The notes: generated by a model not told the origin, from the sequence alone. A stretch of DNA of 64,000 bases from Uloborus plumipes (GCA_038373865.1 JAXGGA010001676.1:12501-76500), one strand, 5' to 3'; counted from the stretch's first letter, positions 45,107-57,184 are shown. Program-made: numbers and translations.

Positions 45107-45225
45107 TTGTTTTTTGAGCAGGCCGTAGGCCTTTTTCCCGAGTTGAATGATGGACAGTGAATCCGTTAGAGATAGTCATGAAAGTGAAAGGAGATGAGAG
45201 GAGGCATGGTATGAAGGGTAAGAAC

Positions 45226-45229
<4 letters not shown>

Positions 45230-45273
<44 letters not shown>
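45230..45273. repeat. 44-base A run in the 3' region of the jockey-type element
   Basis: The run is A on the plus strand and so T on the element's sense strand. It lies between the end of ORF2 and the element's 3' end, so it is not the poly(A) tail. Confidence 0.85.
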
Positions 45274-45275
<2 letters not shown>

Positions 45276-45463
45276 AGTCTTTTCAGGGCCACACATTATT
45301 ATATACATATTTACAGGACATGAAATACAAGAGTGGAACTTATTTACAAAATGTACAAGGCGTTTGCAGAGAACTATATACAAGAGTAGCCCCGATCCGG
45401 GGCGGTTGGGCCATCCTCCATTACTCAAAGGAGGTGAGATGGGGGGCGGGGAAAGGACCCTGC

Positions 45464-48199
45464 CTAGGGCGGAACGGCCGGCGCAGCCCTTCGGGCTCTG
45501 CGGCGGCGGGGGTTGGGTGCCCCATTGGGCGCGAAGTCCAGTTGTATGAACCTGGTGTCAGAGGGAAAGGTGGAATTACAGTTCCTTTTAATGAACCGCC
45601 TTTGTTTCCTCACCAATTTATTTGGGTGGGAGGCTAGGTTGTTGAAGAATTTGCTGGAGAGCTTCCGGATGTGGGGGGCGAGATAGCTAACCTTCAGGTC
45701 GTTATGCAGGGTGTCATTTCGTATATACCAAATGCCCCCTGTAACTTCCCGAAGGTATTTATTTTCTAGCGCTTGGAGTTTACCCATGTTGGTCTTAGCG
45801 GCATTCCCCCACACCGGAATGGCATAGTCCATCGTTGGACGGATGATGGTCTTATAGAGCCGAATTTTGTTGCTGAGGGTAAGCCCTCTATGTTTATTAG
45901 TCAGGCAGCGCAAGAGGCCGGCTTTCTTTTCCGCTCTCTTGTGGATCTTTTTAACGTGCCTGCCGAAGTTGGATCGCCTATCAAAAGTGACTCCCAGGTA
46001 TGTGACTTCCTGGGAGTAATTGATGTCTTGTTGGTTAAGCCTAATGTTCTTGGGATGGGCGGCTTTGGGCTTATTTGAGTGGAGGACGAGTTTTGTTTTT
46101 GCAGCATTGATTGCGATCCTCCAGTCGTTGAAGTAATCGGTGATCGTGTCGACGTGCCTTTGAAGGTACAGCCTAGCGAACTTGGCGCTGGGATGCACGG
46201 CGATAACAGCTGTGTCATCCGCGAAGAGGCTGCTGTTTGTATTTTCAGCCGTGGGGAAGTCGTGCGTGAAGAGACAGTAGAGGAGGGGGCTGATAGCACT
46301 TCCCTGAGGGACCCCTGCCTTTACTGGCTTCTCACTCGACAGTGAATTTCCCACTCTAACCTGGAAGGTTCTCCCTTCCAGATAGTGTGACAAAATATGG
46401 ATGAGGTTGTCGGGGAATTTATTTCGGATGAGTTTGTAGAGCAACCCCCCGTGCCAGACACGGTCGAAGGCCTTCTCTATATCAAAGTAGACGCCGATAG
46501 CAGCCTTCTGGCTGACCCTGGCTTGTGTAATTTGGTTGGTTATCCGGAGGAGTTGATGAACGGTGGAGTGTTTACTCCTGAAGCCAAATTGAAAATCGGG
46601 GATGATTTTGTGCTGTGCCGCGTGGGACTCAAGTTGGACTTTAATTAGTTTCTCAGTGACCTTAGCCAAAATTCTGAGAAGGCTAATTGGCCTGTAATTT
46701 TGCGGGAAGAGGGGGTTTGAGTCCTTCTTGAGTATTGGGACAACTATGGCATTTTTCCAGCACTTGGGGAAGTAGCCGAACCGGAAAATAGCGTTAATGA
46801 TCTTAGTCAGGTTGGTGATGGCTTTGAGGGGGAGGTGTTTTAGGTGCAGGGCCGTGATTCCGTCATCACCTGGTGATTTCCTGACGTTTAGTCCCATGAT
46901 GACTAGCATGATATGGAACTGTGAGTAGGTAGGGGGGGTGTCTGTGGACAGTTGTCGGTCGAAATAACCAGACACCGTGCGGTTGACTGTGCGGATAACC
47001 TTTTCATTATACGCATGTGCGTTAAGTTGGAATTGATTCTCCAGAGAGTCTGCTATCGCCTCTGCCTTGTCATCAGTTGAGAAGACCAGATGCCCGACCG
47101 CGGCGTGGATGGGGGGCATCTCTGACCTTCTATTGGCCAGAGATTTAGCCATGCGTTAAATCCCCCTGGTATTTTCGTTGAGATCTTCGATCTTTGCAAT
47201 AAATTTTTCATTTTTGTGATCTCTCACTTTGATCTTAATAAGTGCTTGCAGCCTGTTAACTTCTGTTTTGAGGGTGGGAGACTTGTTGGTTTGCCAGGCC
47301 TTTTTGGCCGTATTCTTTTGTTTTATGAGATTAATAATCTCAGTGGGTAACCTGCGGAAAAAACAGCTGGTAACCTTGGTTACCTTGGACCTTTCCGCAG
47401 CGTTTTGGATAACTTGCGTTAAGTGCTTGGTCTCAGCTTCAACATCAAACTCAGAATTGATGCTGGGATTACCCTTGAGATGCTGGTCTACGAAGCGGGT
47501 AAAATGTTCCCAGTGGGTGGTGGTGTGAGAAACTGTCGCTCTCGGAATCCTGGCACCAAGGCTCAACTCCAGCCAAATAGGGTTGTGGTCGGAGTTGAGC
47601 TCCGAGAGCGAGGTGATGTCAAAGTTATTCAACACATTTCTGGAAAGGGCAATGTCCAATGTAGTATTTATGGTGCCCGTAAAGTGGGTCGGGGTCTCTG
47701 GGAAGTACAGGTTAAGATTGTTCTCCATGAAATATTTGAAAAGCGCCTTCCCATTCGAGTTTGCCCGACCATTGCTCCACAAGGAGTGCTTGGCATTGAG
47801 ATCCCCCAGTACGATGGCTTTGTGCTTGAAATTAAGGATTTTATCAAAATCAGCTGGGAGAAAATTTTTAGTGGGGGGGAGGTAGGCCGAGGAGATTACA
47901 AAGTCCTCGTTCTCGATGGAAGCAACAATCGAGCAGTTTTCAAGCTCCTCTGTATTGATTAAAATTTCATAGTGGGGGATGGTGTCTTTAATGAAAATGA
48001 GGGTGCCGCCACCTCTGGCATTGCGGTCTTTTCTATAAATTTTGTAGTTGGGGAGCCAGAGGCGTTCAGAGCCTTTAAAGTGCGTCTCCTGAACACAAAG
48101 GATGTCAGGAGACAGGTTAGCAACAAAATCCGAGACCTCTCCCATTTTATGGAAGAGGCCGGCAGCGTTCCATGAGGCCAATGTGAGGGCTCTAGCCAT
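45464..48199 (-). pseudogene. Jockey-type ORF2 (endonuclease and reverse transcriptase), one stop
   Basis: One frame is open on the minus strand from ATG 48199 to 45464 except for a TAA at 47156-47158. N-terminal APE-type endonuclease: 'LASWNAAGL', 'VQETHFKG', 'GGGTLIFIK', 'GDLNAKHSLW' and 'SDHNPIW'. Reverse transcriptase: 'YRPISLLRILAKVTEKLI', 'QFGFRSKHSTVHQL', 'VYFDIEKAFDRVWH' (first Asp), 'AGVPQGSAISPLLYCLF' and 'LFADDTAVIA' (FADD). It ends with an Arg/Ala-rich tail. The total of about 911 codons fits jockey ORF2. The stop lies between the endonuclease and RT, so an active polyprotein would need readthrough; a single C-to-T change of a CAA codon could account for it. Confidence 0.92.
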
Positions 48200-50333
48200 G
48201 TCTGAACACTGTGCTGATACCTTTAAGCTCGGAGAGGAGCGCCTGAATGTTGCTGCATACCCCATCGAGAAGAATGGGGACTTTGTTTACCTGTTCAACT
48301 ATGGAAGAGATATCCTTAATTTTAGCAATGCTGGCGTATGAGGGGCCAGCTTCCTTGGGAGCCGGGTTGGAACCTGAGCCCGTCTTGGGAGGAGGGGGGG
48401 CAGTGGCTTTCCTGTAAGTTGACATGAGGTTGTTTTGCCCTTGATCGCTGGCTGATCTTATCTCCCTGTCTTTTGGCCTTTTAGGGCAGCCCTTGTAATT
48501 GGCAGTGTGCGGCCCTTGGCAGAGTGCACACTTTGCCGGCACGTCGGGAGACTTTTTACATTCTTTGGTTTGGTGTCCCTCCGCACACTTCAGGCAACGA
48601 GGGGGGTTGGTGCAGAAATCACTGGAATGGTAGTAACTTTGGCAGCGGTAACACTGCTGAGGGGCACTTTTGATTTTTAGGGGTTCGACGGTGACCCTGA
48701 AGTAACCCAGGTTATTGATATTATAGAACCCCTCGTTGTGTTGGGTGCGGTGGAGGTACACCAAGTACAGTGGGAGAGGGCGGCTGCCTTTACCCTTCAT
48801 TTGGGTAACCCTGATTGGCGCGTAACCAACATTTACAATTTCCTGAGCGACATAGTCGGCGGGCGTGTCAGCCGGAATGCCTCTAATGACCAATTTCAGA
48901 TTTCTTTCCTCATTGAGGGGAAAGGTATGATGCGGGATTTCGTTCTTGGTGCAGTAATCAATGACCTTACGGTAGGCATCCGTGTCAGGGGTAATAATTT
49001 GATGCTTCTGCCCGTTAAATTTGATCGAGATTTTTGCACCTGCTGCCTCATTTATTTTTTTGGCAAATTCGATAGTGTTTTTAACCATCGAGACCAGGAT
49101 GGGGGGGGGCTTAACATTTCTTTTCAGTTTTTGCTGGATGAACGGCTGTTGGCCGCCTTCAGTATTTTGGTCAGGAATCTCCTTTGTTTCCTGTGAGGAA
49201 GTAACATTGTTTGTCTTGGGGGAAGGATTGCTTTCCTTCTCCGTACACCCATGTTTATTAGTAAGGAACCTATTATTTTCCCTACTCATCTTACCTGCTT
49301 CCGCCAGTTGAGCGGGACTGTTTATTTCCGGAGCCTCCTGATTGGCTCTCGGTTCTCTCACGACATTAGCATTGGAGGTCGTTTTAAAATTGCTTTGACG
49401 AGCATTGTCGTGCTTACTATTTTCCTCGTTGTCGGAATTAATAGTGACAATTTCGGATTCATCCGAGCTGACACAATTGTCAAAATTTGGGAGTTGGGGG
49501 GGGCCGAAAACTAGAGCTGGGGCCTCATTGGCCGATTGCTCTTCGGACTCCTCCGTTTCCAGGTCCATGTCCTGATTTTCCAACCCAGGGAATTCATCAT
49601 TATATGAATTCGCCTTCTGTCTCTTATTCGTATGCGTTTTAACCGCACTTTCATCTGTGAGAGCACTGTATTTGTTTGAAGTGCTGACCTCTGGGTGTGG
49701 TTCCCAAATTGAGGCGGCCTGGATTTGTGAGGGGGAGAGGGAGTTGCCTCTCTTGTTACCTTTCCCCTTGTTAGCCGTTTTAAACAGCTGAATTTCATTT
49801 TGCAGTTCGTTAATCCTAATCCGATTCTCATCTTTGATTTGTGCAATAACTGCATTAAGCTGGGCGAGCTCATTTGCTTTGGCGGTTTTTATAGCCAAAA
49901 TGGTAGCTTCATGTTCAGCTTTTATCTCTTTCATATGTTTGGAAAGAATTTCCCTTAGGGACTCCTGTTCCTTGTTGCGCTCTTCGATTATCTCATTTTT
50001 GTGGATTTGGTGCAGCGTTTGCTTAGCAAGTCTGGAAAGGTTGAGAATTTCGTCGACTAGATCCTTAGCCACAGCGGTCTTAGAGGATCTAAGTTCCTCT
50101 TCCACCACACAAATGTGCTCGTCCAGCTCAGCATAAATTCTAACAAGATCAGTGTTAGTGTTGTGAGTATTTATTAGTTGGGTGAAATATTGAAAGTTAC
50201 GTATTAGTTGGTTAGTTGAAACAGAATCACTGTCCATTACCTGAATATTTTTGGCCTGGTTCGAGGTGTCTGGAGTGGGCAAAGGAGGCGTGCAGGTCTC
50301 AGCTCCTGTTCCGGCAGTATCCACGCTAGCCAT
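48192..50333 (-). CDS. Jockey-type ORF1 (Gag-like nucleic-acid-binding protein)
   Basis: An intact frame of 713 residues. Residues about 65-190 are rich in charged heptad-like sequence ('EEELRSSKTAVAKDLVDEIL', 'KNEIIEERNKEQESLREIL'), a probable coiled coil for multimerisation. A long acidic, low-complexity middle follows. Near residues 561-620 lie three zinc knuckles: CYRCQSYYHSSDFC (CX2CX4HX4C), CLKCAEGHQTKEC (CX2CX3HX4C) and CALCQGPHTANYKGC (CX2CX3HX6C), the triple pattern typical of jockey ORF1. The protein would coat element RNA. Its TAG stop overlaps the ORF2 start in ATGGCTAG, suggesting coupled translation of ORF2. Confidence 0.92.
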   Translation of the reverse strand: MASVDTAGTGAETCTPPLPTPDTSNQAKNIQVMDSDSVSTNQLIRNFQYFTQLINTHNTNTDLVRIYAELDEHICVVEEELRSSKTAVAKDLVDEILNLSRLAKQTLHQIHKNEIIEERNKEQESLREILSKHMKEIKAEHEATILAIKTAKANELAQLNAVIAQIKDENRIRINELQNEIQLFKTANKGKGNKRGNSLSPSQIQAASIWEPHPEVSTSNKYSALTDESAVKTHTNKRQKANSYNDEFPGLENQDMDLETEESEEQSANEAPALVFGPPQLPNFDNCVSSDESEIVTINSDNEENSKHDNARQSNFKTTSNANVVREPRANQEAPEINSPAQLAEAGKMSRENNRFLTNKHGCTEKESNPSPKTNNVTSSQETKEIPDQNTEGGQQPFIQQKLKRNVKPPPILVSMVKNTIEFAKKINEAAGAKISIKFNGQKHQIITPDTDAYRKVIDYCTKNEIPHHTFPLNEERNLKLVIRGIPADTPADYVAQEIVNVGYAPIRVTQMKGKGSRPLPLYLVYLHRTQHNEGFYNINNLGYFRVTVEPLKIKSAPQQCYRCQSYYHSSDFCTNPPRCLKCAEGHQTKECKKSPDVPAKCALCQGPHTANYKGCPKRPKDREIRSASDQGQNNLMSTYRKATAPPPPKTGSGSNPAPKEAGPSYASIAKIKDISSIVEQVNKVPILLDGVCSNIQALLSELKGISTVFRHG

Positions 50334-50740
50334 GTCCGGGATTATGCTGGAGGCAGTAAAGCCAGGGAGATGAGGCCGGACGGCACGACCTCTGAAAAAT
50401 TACCGTCTAATTACGTTGAAGTGGCTTGCTGGGCAATCTTTAGGCCGGACGGAACGACCTCTGAAGAACCCGTCTCGATCGAAAAAGTTGGCAGGGGGGG
50501 CGATCAGTAATATTGCCTTGAAAAAGGCACTTCACGCCAGGGACACCCCTGCTCTCAGCCTAGCGCGCTCGTCAGCCCGGCAAGACCTAAGCCTTACCGC
50601 TGAGAGTCACACTCGGCCCGCACAGGGGGTTGGAGAGGGAAACGCTGGGCCGGTAGAACCGGTCCCGGTGAATGAGGAGCGAGGTTTCGACGCGTCCGCT
50701 CTGGACGACGTCAGGAGGGGGAAAATGATAAAATAATGAC

Positions 50741-52850
50741 TCTGAGGTAATTCAGGAGTGTTGAGATTTTATGTCAACGTTGAAACCATTCACAGCCCGT
50801 TCTTTCACTAATAGCGTCCTCACCATATGTACATAGTACAATAGACCTCTGGTCGCAGTGCTTGGTTCGTTTGAACCCCCCTTTCTCACATTTCATTTCA
50901 TTTCACCATATGTACTTGAGAGCATTTGATGAAACTCGGCCGCTGTTTTCTTCATATTAAAACAAAACAGTAACGCCTCTCACAAATGACGAGAATTTGG
51001 CTCCCAAACTGACATTTTCAATAGAGAACAACTTTATGATACAGACACAAATCGGCTAATGTTTGAATGGCGTACTGTTGGCTGAGATCCAAGCTAACTG
51101 TCAGCGATCTGTTTGTTTCGACCGCTAATTACTGTTGTAAAAAAAAAACCTATCAAAAACGGCAAAAGCAAAGTTGTACACTTGGTAATTTGAACTCTGA
51201 AAGTGTATTCTGTATGATCTATTTACTATTACTTACCATTCACATTATAAAAATAAATTTCAGTTAATGAGTTTTCCATTAGTTCACTTTACCTTTTTTT
51301 TCTCCTTGAAAAACATATAACAAAATAAATAAGTCATTGTTGAGTGCTATATTAGGAATAAATCTATGATGGATCTCAACTTACATAGGTTCTTGTATAT
51401 TTGTGTCTAGTTAGAGAGGTTTTTGTTCCCAATGAAATCAACATTGGACCTTCCATCCAAAAAAATTAATTTTCTGAATTTTCCGATTTTTTCCGAAATT
51501 TGAGACAAATGGATTATTTCAAAACTAGCGATTTTTTTTAATAATCTAACTTAACATTTTTTTCCAAAACTTTTGGTGACAGGTTGGTTTAGATTTTAAT
51601 ATTGATAATGACTGACTAATTCAGACTTTGCTGATTATCATACTTTTTTAAAAGCATTTAGAAAGTGAGTAAAAGTATCCTCCTCCCTTAATTTTGAGCT
51701 ATTTGAGAAAGTAACTACACAATTCTGAATTAAGATGATAAAAATACTAATCCTAGTGAGTTAGGAAACTAAAATAGTCCCTTCAGTAGCTTCAAACATG
51801 AAGAACAGTCTGATGTTTATTCATTTATTTGTTTCTTATCAATATTTCATCCATAGCTTAATACAGTGATACTTCAACAGACCTATATAGCTCATATGAT
51901 CGAACACAAGTGAAATTTAGTCCCTAATATAAAGCTAAATGATTATTTTCTGCTTTTAACAAGCATCATAAGGGTAGAAGTCCAACTTCAGTTTAACCAA
52001 ACACAATAGGTGGAAACACCATCGGTCAATATTTCGATCAGCGAGGTTCATATTAGAGGCCAAACAACTGTTATTCCAATGCCTCCAGGCTTTGTGCTGA
52101 CTTTTGGTGGACCTTGTGACAGTGACAGATCAGTTCCTCATACGAGGCTTCAACTTCCCTGTGTTGAATTCACGCCCCAAAGGTATTGAATCCCTTCCAC
52201 TAGCAAAGTGTTTAACCAATAAGGGTACCTAGCACACCCTCTCCCTCTCCATAAATACTTTCATATGGAATGTATTGCAACAGGGTCATTCCATGTCAAG
52301 TGTCCCAAATTTCGAGAAAATCTCCACTCGACCCCCTCCGATTTCGATGAAAATTTTTTTGGATGTACATATAAGACTTGCATGAAACCATACCAAACTA
52401 TAGCTCCATAATCCTTATGGTTCAAGGTCAATCAGGCTCAAATTTGGTGATTCTGATCACTGTTTAGGGTATAATAGCCTACTTGTGTAACAAAAGCTCC
52501 ATAAACTGTAGATTTTTTGCAATTTGCTGCCAAAGTTGGTAAAAAATCGTATTTTGGCAAATTTTGACCATACGTTATCAGCTTGTATCTGCTGAGAGAA
52601 TGACTTTCTGAAGCTAATTCTTTCGTCGTTTGTAGCCTGATAGTTCGTCCGAAAGGTGTGCAAGTGGCGTCTTGATAGCTCAAATAATTGCTGAATTATG
52701 CGAGTTGAAATTCCAGTCAAATTTCTTTTTTCTCAATTTTGTCTCAATTTCAAAGAGCAATATCTCAAAAGGGTCATTTTGAATTTCAATTTTCTTTACA
52801 TCATTGAAAAGAACATAGTCAGGGATCCCTGATCGAGATTTTTCTGTTTA
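50741..52850. other. Noncoding DNA
   Basis: No gene is recognised. CACCATATGTAC occurs twice (near 50820 and 50905), possibly at or near the jockey 5' border. 'GGGTCATTCCATGTCAAGTG' near 52283 looks like the end of a dispersed arthropod repeat, but no partner end was found. Confidence 0.5.
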
Positions 52851-52852
52851 CT

Positions 52853-53660
52853 ACTATCAAGCTAATTTTTCGTGAGTAGCTTAATTTTAATGAGACACCC
52901 AACTTTTCCTCTTACAACAATTCTCGATTGTGGTAGCTAACAGGGGTAGCAGGGATCAAATGTGTCGATTCTATGAGTCTCAAAGACTTATCACTAACTG
53001 TGGCTCTTTTAATTAAATCGTAAGATAATTATTAACATTGTTGAAAAACATATTTGTGCTACAAGATGTATGGTTTGATCAAAGAGTCCCCCTCCTCCCA
53101 ACATGTATCGATTACGAGGTCATCAAAAGTAATTACTAACAACCCAAGTTTTTTTCTACTGCTTACTTAATATGTATATAATTTAACAGTTACATTGTCT
53201 TACGAATTGTGTGGTACGTTATCCCGGTCCTACGATCTAAAAATGTAGTACAGATGCCTGATGAAAAAATAATTACTATCAAGCTGAAACTTCTTGAATA
53301 GCTTCGTTTTAATGAGATGCCAAACTTTTCCTCTTATAACAATTCTCGATTGTGGTAGCTAACAGGGGTAGCAGGGATGAAATGTGTCGATTTTATGGGT
53401 CTCAAAAACTTATTACTAACTGTGGCTTTTAAATTAAATCATAGGCTAATTATTAACATATTTTAAAAAAGTATTTGTCCTACAAAGTGTATGGTTTGAG
53501 CAAAGAGATGGTCCTCCCAGCATGTATCGATTACGAGATCATCAAGAATCATTAAAAATTACCTGATTTTTTAAATTTTTGCTTAGTTAATATTTATTTG
53601 ATTTAACAGTCACATTGTCCTTCAAATTTCATGGTACGTTATTGTAGTACTTCATTTGAA
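52853..53660. repeat. 422-bp tandem duplication
   Basis: Two consecutive units, from about 52853 and 53275, share long blocks such as ACAATTCTCGATTGTGGTAG and CATGTATCGATTACGAG, with scattered substitutions and small gaps. There is no coding potential. The divergence suggests an old event. Confidence 0.85.
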
Positions 53661-54584
53661 CACACATTTTAACTCTTTAGGACCGAGAAGGGAGGAAAAA
53701 TTTTCTACCGTAAGTCCTGAGTTTTTCCATTGAGCGATTTGGAAAGTGGAATCGTCCAAGTCTTGACCCCCCGTTGATCAGCGCTGCTCGTTTTCTAAAC
53801 ACTAATTACAGTAGGCGTGGTGAAGCTGTCACCTTAACGCTTATGTGCTTCCGGCGAGTGGACACTCCAGAGAGCTCCGCTTTTACAAGCCGTCTCATCA
53901 AGTTTGGTTGATTATCCCTCATTTATTTCCCTTATATTGGCCCATAAAAGTGTCCCATCAGCTCTGAGAGGAATAGTTTGAAAAAAAGAAAAAAAATTCG
54001 GAATCTTGAAATATTATTCTTTTAGTTTAGAATGCCATTTATTAATCGGATTTACATGAAAGATAAACGAAGATACTTGTTTACGTAAATTTTTATTTGT
54101 TTCGATTACAAATGTAGTAATTTTTCTTTCTCGGGAGGTAGTCACAAAAATTTGGAATAGTATGAATGCTCATTTTACTTCCTATCTGTGTCGAGATAAT
54201 TTACAATGTAAAAAATAAATGCAAAAATTCTTGGACAAATAAAAGTAAAATCATGATCTAAAAAACAATGACTATTTAAAAAATTGTTTCTTCTTTTAAC
54301 TATAAACTTTACCATTTATGACTTGGGGGGGGGGGGATCAAAAGAAGTTTAGTGAATATTCCGGAGCTATTTGTGTAAATATCCGCAGAAAAACTTATTT
54401 ATTATTCATGTTGTGTTTTAATTCAATTTTTTTGTGTCACAAAGAGTACAGAATAACAGTGATTTACTGTTTGAAAGCCAACCCTTTCTAACAATTGTTT
54501 ATTATGTTTTATAATTAAAGTCGCTACTAAGAAATAGAAAATGCTGATTTTGCCATATTTTTAATTCCTGTGTTTAAATTACTA
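53661..54584. other. Noncoding DNA
   Basis: No gene or element is recognised. There is a run of about a dozen G near 54326-54337. Confidence 0.5.
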
Positions 54585-54592
54585 CTCTTAAG

Positions 54593-55169
54593 CAGGGGCG
54601 GCAAATAAGAGGGGCAAGAGGGGGCGATCGCACCCCCAAATATTTTTCGCAGAATGTTAAAATACGGGTAAATTCAACTTATGTTTTACACAAATCAACG
54701 ATCAAAAAGGAACTAAAAAAGATTGTCAATTTTCAACAAATATTGATAAAACTCATCCATAAACATATTCTCAAGACTATTTCTCATTACAGAGGAATCT
54801 GCAAAAAATGCTCTGAAACAAGTATAACCGGACAAGAAAGGATTTTCAACTTTCGTTGTTTGTAAAATAGCACAAGACACTGGAAATAGATGGAAAAAAA
54901 TCTTCTTGCCTACAAACATTGCAGATTAAAACTTGACTATAAGTTAAAAACTAATTTCGAATCACAACATTTTTGATAACTAATAACAAAATAATTTTAA
55001 AGTTTGGTCATAAAAATTTAAATTGCTTTAATAACTCCAATTTTTCTTAATATTAAATCCAGTTTAAGAAATCTTTCTTTTAACTAATATGTATTTTAGG
55101 ATGAGTACTGAGGTGCTTCATATTTAACAAACTCGCCCCCTCAAACGAAATGTTGAAATACCGCCCCTG
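54593..55169. mobile_element. hAT-like MITE
   Basis: The ends CAGGGGCGGCAAATA and CAGGGGCGGTATTTC (right end reversed) are inverted repeats. A perfect 8-bp duplication CTCTTAAG lies at 54585-54592 and 55170-55177. The CAGGGGCG start and 8-bp duplication indicate a hAT element. At 577 bp it is nonautonomous. A 68-codon minus frame at 54713-54919 is not recognisable as transposase. Confidence 0.9.
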
Positions 55170-55177
55170 CTCTTAAG

Positions 55178-56118
55178 TACATTGTATTTGATGATGCGAA
55201 ATGCATATCATTGATCATCACGCGTGCGAAAGCGAATATCAAAATGCAATTCCGTTTTAAATGCTTTAATTAGTACAACCAATCAGTAGATTTATTGACA
55301 ACCATTTTATTATTTAGTTAAATGACTGAAAAAATGAAAATATTTATAAAACTCATTATTATTATTTTCTGTTTTGTTGTAACTGAGCAAAGGATAAACT
55401 CAACTTTTCAAAGGTGTTTCAGCATTGAGCATTCGATAAGGCAAAAGCATAACGTTATCCTTATCTTTTCTTTCTATTTCTTAGGACTAAATTCTTCGAT
55501 TCTTCTGTTCCTTTATAATAACGAGATCGCAGTTGAAAATTACCGAAAGCAATTCATACTGACTGTATTCTTAGAATAAATATGTAAAATAGAAATAGGA
55601 TATAGTGCACCTCAGGATTGTTTGTATTCGTCCTTGGATGAATCCACCTCAAAATTGTTTGAAAACAAAAAATGCATGGGTTGTTGCACTATCAAGGATA
55701 AGGGAAACAACTTTTTGCATAAAACGTTGTTTGCTTACAATACAAAATAAATTTTAATTTAAAATTTGTGTAACAGCGCCATGTTAAGTTGTGTAATTTG
55801 GAAGTGTAAATTTGATTAATAGCCTCCCAGTCCCATAGTACTGTTCTTGAATTTAATAAAAGCAGTTGTAAACTAAAAAAAATCTGCTTGAAACCAAGAA
55901 CGTTTGAAAATTATTTTAAAAACATGTTATTTAATTTGGTGGTCTGTAAAATTTTATACTGGGGAGAATTTTTGTCGAAATTTAATTTTGCCTTTTCCTA
56001 CAGATAAAAATTTTTCTGTTACAATTTTTAACACTTATAAATTATGCGGTACCTCCTCCTCTGTCCTTCTGTTTATTAATTGCAGTAGGCATAGTTTTAG
56101 TAAGCTGCCACCTAAAAT
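55178..56118. other. AT-rich noncoding DNA
   Basis: No gene or element is recognised. The 85-codon open frame at 55322-55579 is hydrophobic and AT-driven, with no family resemblance. Confidence 0.5.
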
Positions 56119-57171
56119 TGTTGGGTCTAAAGACCTTTATTTTTTGTTCCCAGACTCGCAGGGCTATGTATTATTAAAATTAAAAGTACAAATTAAAAGT
56201 AAAATTAAAGAACGAACCTCTTCTCCCCACGTTTAATCCATCACGCTGGCGCAGCACACTTCAAACCAATCGCGGCCATCTTCCGAATCAAAACATAAGT
56301 GTTGAGTTGTATGTATTCGGCTGCTGCATAGTTTTCAAAATTCAGAGTCTGTTGTTTAGTGGAGGAAAATCCAACGGGGCTCGTATGCTAATGAGCAGAG
56401 CTGTATGGAAATTACAAGTGACGTCTGCTGACGCAACTACCACTATAAATAGCGGGCACTACCGATGCTCTTCTCTTCTCTTCGTTTTTCACCTCGTCAG
56501 CTTTGAGCTTGTGGTGCTCACGACAGTAGCTGCGTAGGCAGCGTTAATAGTCGGGTGGTGTTAGCCATGCTTGGCTGGAGTTTGGAGTAGTGGATTGTGA
56601 ATCCACGTTATAGTTTGTAAATTAAATGAGCTCAATTAGTTTTTACTTTTAATAGTCCCCAGCAACAGCTTACCAAGTCCTGGACCATGAAGTAGTGATT
56701 AAATTTGGCCAGGTGAAAATTGATAAATTATTTTATTGGTGGCCGGGTTTCATCGTTAATGAACCCGGGGATGACTGCACTGAAGTCGGAGATAATTCAA
56801 GTGTTCGAGTGTCGCCAGTTGACAGATAGGGCCAGCCTGTGAGTTCCGAGCCTGGGGCTCAAGTTGCCTGATTCCCGGGACGTGACATCCAATGCTGGAG
56901 ATCCTACTTGGTGACATTTTTTTTGATAATATATTATCCTCTGACTTTAACTACAACACTGTGCAGCCCTGTTGAATTGTTGTTTTTTTGGACTCTAATA
57001 TGTTTTGGTAATTAATAAATTTAAATATTCTTTGGAAATATTGTTTTTTGACTTGTCTCTTCACGGACACTTTACGGCGCATTTAATTTTCATGGCTTTA
57101 ACTTAGTTTTGTCTCCTAGAGACTTTAAACTAAATTTAAATTAAACCCTATAGTGGTAATCAAAGCCAACA
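56119..57171 (+). repeat. 5' LTR of copia 2
   Basis: It starts TGTTGGGTCTAAAG and ends AAAGCCAACA; the ends are short inverted repeats (TGTTGG/CCAACA). A TATA-like CTATAAATA lies near 56441, the probable core promoter, and AATAAA near 57015. Its family partner is the solo LTR at 37249-40168. Confidence 0.85.
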
Positions 57172-57172
57172 G

Positions 57173-57184
57173 TGGTAGCAGAGC
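57173..57184 (+). other. Primer-binding site matching the 3' end of initiator tRNA-Met
   Basis: TGGTAGCAGAGC lies one base after the LTR. It is complementary to the 3' end (GCTCTGCTACCA) of metazoan initiator tRNA-Met as I remember that sequence. This is the conventional copia priming arrangement. Confidence 0.85.

Larger units (their letters stand above)
45107..50740 (-). mobile_element. Nearly complete jockey-type non-LTR retrotransposon
   Basis: Two overlapping ORFs on the minus strand encode a zinc-knuckle Gag-like protein and an endonuclease/reverse transcriptase, the jockey layout. It is clearly more GC-rich than its surroundings. The 3' end is near 45107-45115, where the minus strand shows a short A-rich tail (CAAAAAACAA). 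The 5' untranslated part reaches at least about 50740 and contains GGCCGGACGG.ACGACCTCTG twice (50374 and 50442). Target duplications were not resolved. One in-frame stop in ORF2 is the only clear defect. Confidence 0.9.

Noticed and set aside
45320..49514. Many plus-strand open frames of 80-180 codons.
   Set aside because: They are antisense shadows of the GC-rich jockey-type ORFs on the minus strand.
51950..52230. Plus-strand stretch reading 'IPMPPGFVLTFGGPCDSDRS' in one frame.
   Set aside because: Short, no splice borders or homology, and the other frames look equally protein-like.
52276..52310. GGGTCATTCCATGTCAAGTG, similar to ends of dispersed arthropod repeats as I remember them.
   Set aside because: No matching inverted end or duplication seen, so no element can be delimited.
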